64,000 nt of DNA from Branchipolynoe longqiensis (taxonomy: Eukaryota > Annelida > Polychaeta > Phyllodocida > Polynoidae), in assembly GCA_030323885.1 (NCBI GenBank), contig CM059198.1, positions 61,964,917 to 62,028,916 of the forward strand. The letters run 5' to 3'. The number at the start of each line of letters is the position of its first letter. Within the stretch, counting starts at the first letter, position 1. The notes under the pieces are model-generated. The model did no database searches. It was not told where the DNA came from and saw only the letters and a list, made by a program, of their open reading frames with translations. Position numbers and translations under genes: made by a program. This document shows, piece by piece, positions 54,383-64,000 of this stretch.

Positions 54383-55380
54383 TCTGTGTGATGAATAAGA
54401 AGTATGCAAGCATGAAGGCATGAACGGGAAGATTCCCTATATTGATCACCAGTATGTTGTGTACTACTTTATGGGTGACCCCTTTTCACTGTTGGGACAG
54501 GTGGCTCCACCACCCCCAACACCTACCTGCACAGCAAACACTGTCACTAGCGCACTGGACATTTTATATGTATGTGGGTCAATCTCTGAAACTGGGCACC
54601 ACTTGTGTGACATGGAACGCAAACGTGAAAACATTCCAAATAATAGCAGAGTCCATTCATATATGAAGGTTTACATGTTGCAGATATGTCAGAGTTGAAA
54701 AAAAAAAGGCAATTTCACTTTTTTATTTTGATCTTAAACAAACTAAGCAATACATTAAAATGTCCTGTGTAACATAGAAATTAAGCCTACATCCATGACA
54801 TTATTTAAATAGACAATATGTTCAAACAAGATATTATCGATTACTGTTAAGCAAACAGAAGAACAAAGCTTACAAGAAAGAAGTTGAAACAACATTGAAA
54901 AAAGAGTTTGTGCAAACAACGTTGCAAAAAAAAGGTTTGTGCAAATTTTGATATATACGTTTACAATTTTGCATTTTTGTTTTAGCGCAAAATCATATAA
55001 AAATACTTTTGATACATTTTGTGGGATCGATTAAATACATATATAGCATTGCTAACAGACTTAATAACAAGAGGCACAATAGTTATTTGACACGCTATTA
55101 AAAGAAAATAATGAATGAATCATGTCCATCGTCACATGGACACTGAATATGTGGTACCCAGTTTCAGAGAACGACCCATCTATATAGAAGATGAATACGA
55201 CTACCTATATTATGACTGGGCTAAAATGGCCTATTACTGCTACGGCGCTATTTCTTTTTAAAACCACAAAATAAAACAGTTCAAACCAGCGAGTGCTACA
55301 GATGTCAGTAAATAAGCCAACCCCATCCCTGTGGGTTTGTATAAGCGGCATGTGTTTGTGACACATGGTGCTGGCGTTGG
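54383..55380. other. AT-rich, no gene recognised
   Basis: A 92-codon frame at 54420-54698 has no recognisable domain. The remainder is A-rich with short GTTTGTGCAAA repeats near 54905-54945. Confidence 0.4.
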
Positions 55381-55712
55381 CGACCGGACGCGGTGGCCGA
55401 ATTGGCAGAGTGCAGGCTTCCCATGCGGAAGGTCGGGAGTTCAATTCCCGGTCGAGTAAAACCAATGACTTGTAAAATTGATACATGTTGCTTACTAGCC
55501 AAGCACTCGGCATTAATATGATACGGGAAGGACTGGTTAGCTCAGTGTCCAGATAATGTGACTGAGTGGGATATCAGGGCATGGTGCTGGCAGCCTGGTC
55601 TCCCAGTGGGGCAGCACTATACAGTCGCCATGAGTGTGCACTCTCACAAGTCGGTACCCGTCTTGATATGACGTTAGATTCTCCGAGGACATAAAAGTTC
55701 CAGCAACCAACC
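55381..55712 (+). mobile_element. SINE, head B, near full length
   Basis: GACCGGACGCGGTGGCCGAA, GGGAGTTCAATTCCCGGTCG, then the body to CGAGGACATAAAAGTTCC. Confidence 0.9.
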
Positions 55713-55924
55713 ATTTGCGCTACCTTATTCTGTTTATATGCCCGTGCTGGCTGTCGGTTCTAAACCACATAATAATGCTGGCACACTTTGTAGGACACCA
55801 CTGGGTGAGGATACACTGGGCGATATCGGATACTGAGTGCAACTGATCGGCCCCATTATCGGACAATGTAGCCTCCTCATTAATTATGAACCCACGGTTG
55901 GTAACGAGTCAGAGAACCATTTCT

Positions 55925-56075
55925 TTTGTTGTTTCTATTTACTTTCTTTAGCGATGAATTTATTTACGCTCCTCATAACAGATAAGTGTGTTAACACATC
56001 TTTTCACCGATGGGCAGCAATAATCCAATTTGATTTAAATCTTTTGAATTCTGTTTGAGAAATAATTTGAGTAAT
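55925..56075 (+). repeat. Dispersed repeat, paralogue of 6930-7060
   Basis: GATGAATTTATTTACGCTCC, AATCTTTTGAATTCTG. Confidence 0.65.
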
Positions 56076-56351
56076 AATTATTGCATGTTGTTTATGGCTT
56101 GTAACTGTTTGTAGATTGCAAACAGTCCAAAATCCAGATTTTACTATACTTCATATACTATACTTTCTATATTCATTTTCTAGAATCACTCTCAGCAATT
56201 CAACTAGGTCATTAAGTAATTCATGCACCCGCCCAATTTTGTATATTAATGTACCTTTTCTACGTAGCGTGCAATGAGACGCCTATGATAGGAGTGCTCC
56301 ATATGACCATCAGAGGGAATGTTGCTAGTTGAAATATTCTAAAAGACCTAT

Positions 56352-56625
56352 GGACTGGTGTTTACGGGATTTTGCACCTGAAATCTTTTTTTTCTCCTTT
56401 TGGTACATTCGTTGATTAAGCAGGGGAAATTTCAGTCGCGGACGATTGGTCGTCCTCATTCCACTGCTCCTTGCCCTATCCTATTAAAGCCAAGCACCAG
56501 GCTAGGAAGCGGCAAGTATACATTTTTAAGTCATTGGTTTGACTCAACCAGGGTTCAAACCCATGATCCCATGATCTACCAGATTGGGAGATGGACGCTC
56601 AACTCATTCGGCCATCCCATCTGGT
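56352..56625 (-). mobile_element. MITE end fragment followed by SINE-C
   Basis: 56352-56395 (TTTACGGGATTTTGCACCTG) is a GAAGAGTTC MITE arm. 56404-56625 is SINE-C on the minus strand: the C tail first (TTAAGCAGGGGAAATTTCAG), then body, then head A ending CATTCGGCCATCCCATCTGG. Confidence 0.82.
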
Positions 56626-57173
56626 AATCTTCATATATATATAACATATAACATATCTTAAATATGAGCTCTGGAATTATGGTTCATCTGAATGTGATTC
56701 ATCCTACACCTACAAAGAAATGGTATCTTTGCCAATATTGCTGGATGCCAATGCCATCCCACATACTGATCAATACTGGACTGATCCCATTATCCGTAAG
56801 AAGGACTAGGGAACCAGGCCATGCATCAGTGCTGTGGGTGTGGCAGAGCTGTTGCTTTTCAGGGGCGATACTTACTAACAACGCTCACAGGAGGCGCTGT
56901 AGTGATTTCCCTGGTGAATTCTGAGGTATGGGTATCTGGTTAGGAATACCTTAACCAGGGCCAGTGTCCACGTCTAAATGAAGACTATGAGACTTCCACA
57001 GTACGAACAACACTGTATACTGTTGCACTGTACTACCCATCTTCAACGCACACCTTTACATCCAGACCAATGTTGGCCTGACTTAGCAGGTGTCCTGTCA
57101 GCGGAGGGACATTCAAATGAAACAAGAAACAGAAATAGTTTGTAATGCAACCAGATAGGGGTCACCAAATAAG
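56626..57173. other. No feature recognised
   Basis: An 86-codon frame at 56664-56924 has no recognisable domain. Confidence 0.4.
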
Positions 57174-57575
57174 GTTGGTTGGTTGTTGGTGTTTTACCCC
57201 CCTGGCAACATCTATGGTTATGTCAGGACGGGTACCGACTTGTGACAGGGTGCAATCGTGGTGACTTTATTGCGCTGCCCCACTGGGAAACCAGGTTGCC
57301 ATCACAATGACTTGATATGCCACTCAGTCACAGTATCCTAACACCGAGCCTAATAGTGCCAAGCGTCCAGATAGAACACGACAGGTAAGCTAGGATAGGG
57401 CAAGGACTGGTTGGCTCAGTATCAATGTGACTGAGTGGGAAATCAGGTCATGCAGATGGCAGCCTTGTATCAAAAGGAGACAGCACTATGACGTCACTAT
57501 GAGTGAACACTTTCACAAGTTGGTACGTGTCCCGATATTACCTTAGATGTTGCTAGGACCCAAACAAACAAACCA
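57174..57575. mobile_element. Inverted pair of SINE fragments
   Basis: 57174-57388 is minus strand (GGTTGTTGGTGTTTTACC to CGTCCAGATAGAAC). 57389-57575 is plus strand (AGGATAGGGCAAGGACTGG to GTTGCTAGGACCCAAAC). Both lack heads. Confidence 0.82.
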
Positions 57576-57607
57576 ATCCAATTACTACCACATACCTAGA
57601 CAACCAG

Positions 57608-57949
57608 GGTATGCAGGTATTTCAGGTATAGCAATACCTCAGGGAGTTTAACGCCCCTGCCCTACAGAGTTGTAAACCACTGCCTTGTGGTACAGGTTCT
57701 TGACAGAACCGAAGGCTAAGGGAGCAAACCCTAAACAGAAAACCATGTCACTGTGGCAGCATTAAGGGCAGTTGATGTATGGAACTCCTAACATCTCCCG
57801 ACCAGCCACTGCAGGGACAAATAGTTTGCGCCTGTCTTGACATGTTCTTGGCGGTGTGAAACCTCTATTTGCTCCCCGAGAGAGTGCCGCTGGTAACTTG
57901 CAAAAGCCAGCAGCTCTTCAACACTTTTGCAGGCAGCTTTCATGAAATG
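57608..57949 (-). repeat. R350 dispersed repeat, copy 4
   Basis: From GGTATGCAGGTATTTCAGGT to TTTCATGAAATG. A plus-strand LINE end follows 80 bp downstream. Confidence 0.85.
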
Positions 57950-58031
57950 TACAACCACACAAAACACCATACCGGATCGGTCGTCGCCTGAGCCGCTCGA
58001 GCTCATCTTCCGTCGACAGCGGAAAATCAGG

Positions 58032-58112
58032 CTAAATGGAGAGCGGCAGTCAAGTAATGAACGCAGTCTTTGTCGCATCGCTACCGACAGCATGATGATG
58101 ATGATGATGACC
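58032..58112 (+). mobile_element. Non-LTR 3' end, (ATG)n-tail family
   Basis: AAATGGAGAGCGGCAGTCAA, GCAGTCTTTGTCGCATCGC, then (ATG)6. Confidence 0.82.
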
Positions 58113-58297
58113 TAGACAATCGTATACAACTGCAGACCGGTGTGGCAGTAAATCGCAAACCCCTGGAAATTGCACACCCCGGGGTTTGCGATTTACTAGG
58201 AAATCACAAACCCCCCCTGGAAATCGCAAACCCCCCTGTGTTTTGGGACCGATTCGGGCCAAATCTATTCAATGCGACCATATTTAACAGAATTATA

Positions 58298-58516
58298 TAC
58301 TCAAATCGTGAAATTTCATTAAATTAACCCTAAATTCGAACCCTCCTTAAGGCTACTGCCACATTGGCGGCGATATTAATAGTTATATTTTCGAATCGAC
58401 GAACGTAAAGTAAACACATCGCCGCCGCCGCATCGACCTCCCTTGCCATACTGGCGGCGGCGGCGATTTGTTTACGTTACGTTCGTCGAATTTAGGGTTA
58501 AATTGGTCAAATTTCA
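58298..58516. repeat. Inner inverted repeat with CGCCGCCGCCG arms
   Basis: GTGAAATTTCATTAAATTAA+CCCTAAATTCG pairs with 58485-58516. CGACGAACGTAAAGTAAACA pairs with TGTTTACGTTACGTTCGTCG around a (CGC)n stem. The loop is only about 20 bp. Confidence 0.82.
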
Positions 58517-58519
58517 CGT

Positions 58520-59047
58520 CAGATCTTCCTCTTCAATCGCGCATTAAGATATTTTTAATCGATCCACTGAAAGTGTTTTAATTTATTTTACAAAAATAAA
58601 TGCTTAGTCAACTGTCTTCACGCAGCCCCTGTCGTGGCTTCTGCGCATGCGCAGAGGTTGTAAACAAGCTCATCTCGGCTGCAGAACGAATACACACTGC
58701 CAGTGTCTATTAAAGATTAATAGAAATCCAGAACCCTAACCATATAAATTTAATATAATCTATTCGTTGTATATGTTTTCTATATGTGTTTCAAGCGGTT
58801 TGTGTCTAGGTGGTGTAAGTTTCATAGATATTTCACTTTTTCTGTATGAAGATTGCACTGACACTCAGAATATCCCAACTTTCACTATTATCTCTGGTTT
58901 TAATACTTTCAGCATAAATTGCTCTTAGGTTACATTAAATACTTCAGATCTTCCTCTTCAATCGCGCATTAAGATATTTTTAATCGATCCACTGAAAGTG
59001 TTTTAATTTATTTTACAAAAATAAATGCTTAGTCAACTGTCTTCACG
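58520..59047 (+). repeat. 103 bp identical direct repeat, 425 bp apart
   Basis: CAGATCTTCCTCTTCAATCG through AACTGTCTTCACG occurs at 58520-58622 and 58945-59047 with no visible mismatch. Confidence 0.9.
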
Positions 59048-59339
59048 GCAGGGGCTGCGATCGGGCAGGGGTTTTATACCATGACAGGGGGTTTGCGATC
59101 TCCAGGGGGGATATGCGATTTCCTAGGAAATCGCAAACCCCCCATGCCCATATATGGCATGGGGGTTTGCGATTTCCTAGGAAATCACAAGTGGGGGTTT
59201 GCGATTTACAGGGTTTGCGATTTCCTGCTACACCGGTGCCAGTTCGTGGGTACGTAGAGACTGCGAGTAGTGTAGGCAGAGTGGGGTCGGGGGCTGGAAC
59301 GCAGTCACTGAGGTCCCCCGGAGAGCAGGGCATATCGGG

Positions 59340-60260
59340 CTGTAGAGAGGGGTGTGTACAGGGAGTGAGGAGTGAGGAGTGAGGAGTGAGGAGTGAGGAG
59401 TGGGAGTTGGGGTGGTTGGGTGGTAGGCGAGGTGGAAAAAGAAATGGGGTGTAGGGGGTTAGTTGGTTGTTGGACGTTTACGTCCTAGCAACATCTAAGG
59501 TCACATGAGGACGGGTACCGACTTTGTAACAGGGTGACGGTGGGAAGAGGTCTGCCAAGGCACAGTAGGGTTAGTTCAGAAAGGAAGGTGAGGGTAGGGG
59601 TGCGAGTTGTGGTGAACGGTAGGGCGAGGGTAGTGGTAGGTGTTGGTGGGTGTGGAGTGGGGGTGGGACTTGTGTTGAACAGTGGGGCAAAAAACCAGTA
59701 CAATTGGCATGAGTGTGGGGTGGTGGGGAGTGGGGAGTGTGGGTGGGGCTTGTGGGGAAGAATGGGGCGAGAACCCAGGATAGTGTAGTATAAGTGTGTG
59801 GTGTTGGGGAGTGGGTAGTGTGGGTGGGGCTTGTGGGGGGAAAATGGGGCGAGAAACCAGGATAGTGTAGTATAATTATAAGTGTGTGGTGGCGGGGAGT
59901 GTGTAGTGTGGAGTGGGTTTGTGGTGAAGAGTGTGGTGAGAAACCAGGACAGGGTGACATGAGTGTGGGGTGGTGGTGGGTGTGGAGTAGGAGGGGGGCT
60001 TGTGTTGAAGAGTGTGGTGAGAAACCAGGACAGGGTGACATGAGTGTGGGGTGGTGGTTTGTGTGGAGTGGAGGGGGGCTTGTGTTGAAGAGTGTGGTGA
60101 GAAACCAGGACAGGGTGACATGAGTGTGTGGAGCTGGTGGGTGTGGAGTAGGGTTAGGTGTAGTGGGGTACATCCGGGTGAGAAAACAGGGAAGTATGAT
60201 TGTGGGGTGGTGGATGTGGAAGGGGTGGGGCTTGTGTGGAATAGTGGTGTACAAATCCTC
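59340..60260. repeat. G-rich minisatellite, ~81-87 bp units, plus GAGGAGTGAG microsatellite
   Basis: GAGAAACCAGGACAGGGTGA, CATGAGTGTGGGGTGGTGG and GGGGCTTGTGTTGAAGAGTG recur at about 59851, 59938, 60019 and 60100. (GAGGAGT)n lies at 59368-59402. A SINE tail fragment sits at 59461-59535. Confidence 0.88.
59461..59535 (-). mobile_element. SINE tail fragment inside the minisatellite
   Basis: TTGGTTGTTGGACGTTTACG and CTAGCAACATCTAAGGTC, ending at GGTACCGACTTTGTAACAGG. Confidence 0.8.
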
Positions 60261-60552
60261 AGAAGGATGAGTTCGGGGTTGTGTATTTGGAAGGGTTGGA
60301 GCTGTCTCTCAGAGAGGTAGTCTAGGGAAGACGGGGTGTGTCGGAGGTGACAGGCATTGTCCAGAGGGGTGACAGGTCAGGAAAGTCAGCGTGGGAGGGG
60401 GGGGGGGAGATGTGTGTGTGGGATACTGTTGTAGCAGGGCATCCACACAACCTGCACATGGCGGCAGTGTGTTCAGTGTTAGGCGGCTGGACCGGTGACT
60501 AGATACCTGGGCTGGTGGCGTACTGCTTCGTTGACTGGCTACCGACTGCCAC

Positions 60553-60800
60553 CCCCCTGACCTGATTTCCCACTCAATCACACTATCCTGATACTGAGCT
60601 AACCAGTCCTTTTCCTATCCTAGTTTACTTATTATTTCCTATCCGGACGCTCGGCATTATTAGGATAGGACAATGACTGGATTGCTGGGTATTAGGGCAC
60701 TGTGACTGAGTGGGATATAAGGTCATGGTGCTGGTGGCCTGGTTTTTCCGGTGGGGCAGCACAATAAAGTCACCATGAATGTGCGCTGTCACAAGTTGGT
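60553..60800. mobile_element. Inverted pair of SINE fragments
   Basis: 60553-60625 is minus strand (GACCTGATTTCCCACTCAAT). 60635-60800 is plus strand (CGCTCGGCATTATTAGGATA to GCTGTCACAAGTTGGT). Confidence 0.78.
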
Positions 60801-60829
60801 CCCCTGACCCATGTCAGGCTGACAGAGTT

Positions 60830-62400
60830 GTTACGTGGTTGGTTACTGGGTAACTGGGTTGGTGGATTGGAGGGTTGAAGGGTAGCAAACTGGGGTGCTT
60901 GGTAGTTGGGTTGTGGATGTGGTAGATCAGTGGGTAGCTGGGTCGGTGGGTTCAGGTGTAGCTGGGTTTGTGGGTAGCTGTGTTTCTGTGTTGCTGGCTT
61001 CCTGGATTTGTTGGGTTGTTAGGTCGCTAGGCTGTTGGATTGTTGAGTTATTGGGCTATTAGGTATTTGGGTTGCATGATAGCTGGCATGGTTGCTTGGT
61101 AGCAGGGATGTTAGGTTGGTGGGTAGCTGGGGTGGTGGGTTGTGTGTTGATGGATTGCTGGCTAGGTTGCTGGGATGGTAGGTTGGTGGGTAGCTAGGGT
61201 GGTGGGTTGTGTGTTGCTGGGATGGTAGGTTGGTGGGTAGCTGGGGTGGTGGGTTTTGTGTTGCTAGGGTGCTGGCTGGGTTGCTGGGTTGCTGGTTGGG
61301 TTGCTGGGTTGCTGGCTGGGTTGCTGGGTTGCTGGGTTGTGGGTTCCTGGGATGGTAGGTTGGTGGGTACCTGGGGTGGGGAGTTTTGTGTTGCTGGGTT
61401 GCTGGCTGGGTTGCTGGCTGGGTTGCTGGGTTGCTGGGTTGCTGGGTTGCTGGCTGGGTTGGGTTGCTGGGTTGCTGGGGTGGTAGGTTGGTGGGTAGCA
61501 GGGGTGGTGGGTTGTGGGTTGCTGGGATGGTAGGTAGGTGGGCAGCTGGGGTGGTGGGTTTTGTGTTGCTGGGTTGCTGGCTGGGTTGCTGGTTGGGTTG
61601 GTGGGTTGGTGAGTTGCTGGAATGGTAGGTTGGTGGGTAGCTGGGGTGGGGGAATGTCGGTTACTGTGTTGCTGGCTGGGTTGCTGGGTTGCTGGGGTGG
61701 TAGGTTGGTGGGAAACTGGGGTGGTGGGTTGCGTTTTGGTGGGTAGATGGCAGGAGTACTGGGTTGCTGGATGAGTCGTGAACTCAGAGCCGAACAGCGG
61801 AGTGGTTTGCTAGGTTGCTAGATTTGTGTGTTGCTGGGATGGTAGATTGGTGGGTAGCTAGGGTGGTGGGATGTTGGTTGCTGGGTTGCTGGCTGGGTTG
61901 CTGGGTTGCTGGGGTGGTAGGTTGGTGGGAAACTGGGGTGGTTGGTTGCGGTTGGTGGGTAGATTGCAGGAGTACTGCGTTGCTGCATGAATAGCGAACT
62001 CAGAGATGAATAGCGGAGTGGTTTGCTAGGTTGCTAGGTTTGTGTTTTGCTGGAAAGCTGGCTTGACTGACTTGATGGGTGGCTGGCTCGGTTCCTGGGT
62101 TGAATCATTACCCTGTTGGTGGGTACTGGGTTGCTCAGTAGGGGTGGGGGACTGGCTTGTTGCCTTTCTAAGTGATTGGATTGCAGTCTGACTGACAGGC
62201 TGGTTGACTGGTTAGCTTCGTGACTGGCTGGTTGACTGGTGGGATGGGTGCTTGGTTGGCTGGCTGGCTGAGTGGTTTGTTGGCTGGGTGATTAGTTGGG
62301 TGACTGGTTAGCCGGGTGACCGTCTCCTGTGTAACTGGCTGGGTGACTGATAGGATGGGTGACTGGTTGGATGGGTAACTTACCGGCAGACTAACTGGCT
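60830..62400. repeat. 1.5 kb G-rich minisatellite (TTGCTGGG), higher-order structure
   Basis: 8-9 bp words TTGCTGGG and TTGCTGGC alternate with GGTAGGTTGGTGGGTAGCTG blocks. A longer unit with TGAACTCAGAG and AGCGGAGTGGTTTGCTAGG occurs at 61740-61830 and 61960-62050. It degenerates to GACTGGTTG words toward 62400. Gly/Trp/Leu ORFs are artefacts. Confidence 0.92.
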
Positions 62401-62499
62401 CACTAGACCCTGGCTCATTCAGAGAGTGTCTGGTGGTCAGCTAAAGGTGTACTCACCATGGTGCGGTACCCTGGAGGAAAGAGGCAGGTCACAGGGTGT

Positions 62500-63060
62500 C
62501 TGACTGATGGTTGGTCGCTGGTCGGCTTTGTGACGGTGGTGACGGTTGAAACGGTGGTTACCAGCTGCGACAGACAGACAGAGACAGACAGATAGAGACG
62601 GTAGCCGCCTGATGCTGGGGACGGCCGGTGACAGCGGGCCCAGGAGGCGGGAGCGTGTGGCGGCAAGTGTAGAGGAGAGGAGCCCGCTAACTCGTAGTCC
62701 GTGTGATAATAGCAACGGCAGTGGGCGGTCTGCGCCGGGTACCAGCGCCTGCTGGTTGTCGGCCTCACACCGCCCGTCGCCCGCCACGCACCGCTCACCG
62801 CCGGCCCGCCGCCCGCCGCCCGCCGCCCGCCTGCTCACCGCTCACCGCTCACCACCCGCCGCCCACCGCCCGCCGCCCGCTACCCGCCGCCCGCCGCCCG
62901 CCGCCCGCCGCCCGCCGCCCGCCGCCCGCCGCCCGCCGCCCGCCGCAGCGCCATCTACCAGCGACCGCTGCAGCAGCGCCACCTACAGCCATCTACCGAC
63001 GTTCCTCCAAAGGCAGACGACAACCCTTCAGGCTGGATGAAGCCTCCCGTAAACCGATCC
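62500..63060. repeat. GC-rich, CpG-rich island with (CCGCCCG)n core
   Basis: An exact 7 bp CCGCCCG repeat runs at about 62875-62946, flanked by degenerate CACCGCTCACCG units. Overlapping open frames on both strands come from the repeat. A promoter is possible, but no first exon can be supported. Confidence 0.75.
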
Positions 63061-63565
63061 TTATAGCCGCATAGACGGGGTCCTATTAGGTGGATTGGTT
63101 GTTGGAGTTTTACATCCTGGCAACATATAAGGTTATAGCAGTATGCTACCGACTTGTGACAGTGCACACTTATGGGGACTTAACAGTGCTGCTCCACTGG
63201 GAGACCAGCCTGCCAGCACCATGACCTGATATCCGCTGCTCAAGTAACATTATCCTGACACTGAGCCAAACAGTCCTTGCCTTATCCTAATAAAGCCACC
63301 AGCCTGAAGCCTCCCGTAAACCGATCCTTATAGCCGCATAGACGGGGTCCTATTAGGTGGATTGGTTGTTGGAGTTTTACATCCTGGCAACATCTAAGGT
63401 TATAGCAGTATGCTACCGACTTGTGACAGTGCACACTTATGGGGACTTAACAGTGCTGCTCCACTGGGAGACCAGCCTGCCAGCACCATGACCTGATATC
63501 CGCTGCTCAAGTAACATTATCCTGACACTGAGCCAAACAGTCCTTGCCTTATCCTAATAAAGCCA
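63039..63565 (-). repeat. 267 bp near-identical tandem duplication containing a SINE
   Basis: GAAGCCTCCCGTAAACCGAT starts at 63039 and 63306. The two copies run to AATAAAGCCA and differ by one visible base (CAACATATAAGG versus CAACATCTAAGG). Confidence 0.93.
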
Positions 63566-63700
63566 AATGCATGGCTAGGAAGCGACAAGTATCAATTTTT
63601 AAGTCATTGACCAGGGTTAGCACATGTGGGTTTGAATCCGACAAACTACCAGAACAGGAGACGGACGCTCAACTCATTCAGCCATCCCGTCTGGTCAGTA
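63351..63700 (-). mobile_element. SINE, head A; a partial duplicate lies just upstream
   Basis: Tail GATTGGTTGTTGGAGTTTTA at the left, head CATTCAGCCATCCCGTCTGG at the right. The 63084-63299 copy has only the tail and body because of the duplication boundary. Confidence 0.88.
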
Positions 63701-64000
63701 CTTAAAGTAAATATTTAGAATACAATCTCTACTTCGATTTTTCACCCAACTACAGCTGACATCGTGACCATAGTAGTGTAGCCACTAGGCCGCAGTACAA
63801 ATAACCTTAAATACACTTTCCTCATCTACTGTCCATTTCTATGATGGACCTTTCAAAACTAACAAAAATTGCCGGGCTCCTATTTCCTGCTGGGTCCTTA
63901 GGTTTCCGCCTCCTGAGCCTAAAGGCCCTGCTACAAATCGCTGGATTGGGGGAAACGGATAATACAGCCCTCTGCATAAAGTGATATACTGGTGAAAGCA
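63701..64000. other. No feature recognised
   Basis: Unique-looking DNA to the window end. Confidence 0.4.

Larger units (their letters stand above)
58136..59237. mobile_element. 1.1 kb foldback transposon-like element, AAATCGCAAACCCCC arms
   Basis: The left end ACCGGTGTGGCAGTAAATCG and right end (reverse complement) ACCGGTGTAGCAGGAAATCG match at 25 of 27 positions through CAAACCC. The outermost ACCGGT may be a 6 bp target duplication. The arms (58136-58245 and 59080-59237) consist of alternating copies of AAATCGCAAACCCCC and its complement joined by CCTAGG. One ~75 bp near-perfect palindrome is centred near 59150. The centre holds another inverted repeat and a 103 bp direct repeat. No transposase ORF. 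Confidence 0.82.

Noticed and set aside
58520..59047. 103 bp direct repeats as LTRs
   Set aside because: Too short, no TG/CA ends, no internal genes, and they sit within a larger inverted-repeat element.
61207..61746. Membrane-like Leu/Gly/Trp ORF
   Set aside because: Translation of the TTGCTGGG minisatellite.
62415..63074. Pro/Ala/Arg-rich frames in the GC-rich island
   Set aside because: They follow the CCGCCCG repeat and overlap in several frames; no domain.

Overview
This is a eukaryotic, almost certainly animal, intergenic or intronic window. It has no bacterial operons, no ribosome binding sites, no complete host gene, and is dense in retroposons, small DNA transposons and minisatellites. 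The mix (tRNA-derived SINEs with tRNA-type A and B boxes, non-LTR retrotransposon tails, many small inverted-repeat elements) fits a marine invertebrate. A mollusc is my guess and is not proven by the sequence.

Coding content is limited to debris of mobile elements. The best open frame (36579-37691) is the RNase H plus zinc-knuckle end of a non-LTR retrotransposon ORF2. Two other non-LTR families are present as short 3' fragments: one with an (ATG)n tail (about 3.3, 7.6, 19.6, 27.2, 42.2 and 58.0 kb) and one RTE-like with an (ATTG)n tail (17.4 and 20.4 kb). One small ORF with a membrane segment (29158-29367, minus) could be an orphan exon. The other long ORFs are translations of tandem repeats.

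The dominant repeat is one SINE superfamily of about 330 bp. It uses two related tRNA-type heads (local names A and B) on one body, plus a third form (C) with the A head and a different 3' end. At least 25 copies or fragments occur on both strands, several with clear 10-14 bp target-site duplications. Next is a ~345 bp inverted-repeat element flanked by TTAA (piggyBac-like). There are also a TA-flanked pogo/mariner-like MITE, a MULE-like MITE with a 9 bp duplication, a Harbinger-like element, a 127 bp MITE with a perfect 27 bp inverted repeat, and a 1.1 kb foldback element at 58.1-59.2 kb.

Layout: 0-4.5 kb scattered repeats; 4.5-6.9 kb a 108 bp satellite and a 10 bp minisatellite; 7-18 kb SINEs and MITEs; 18-22.6 kb tRNA-like satellite monomers and a decayed satellite carrying several insertions; 22.8-24.2 kb a G-rich minisatellite; 24-31 kb AT-rich DNA with duplications; 31.4-32.1 kb a CACGTG-rich minisatellite; 32.7-36 kb MITE cluster; 36.3-38.5 kb a minisatellite split by the RNase H retrotransposon; 39.8-41.3 kb a second minisatellite; 41.5-48.6 kb nested SINE, MITE and LINE insertions; 49.4-50.9 kb a 321 bp tandem array with a tRNA-like module in every unit; 51-58 kb SINEs and a ~310 bp tandem repeat; 58.1-59.2 kb foldback element; 59.3-62.4 kb G-rich minisatellites; 62.5-63.1 kb a GC-rich island; 63.0-63.7 kb a near-identical 267 bp duplication of a SINE.

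Nested insertions give relative ages. SINEs sit inside satellites, LINEs and MITEs; MITEs and LINEs also sit inside SINEs. Two MITE insertions have an empty-site paralogue elsewhere in the same window, which supports transposition directly.
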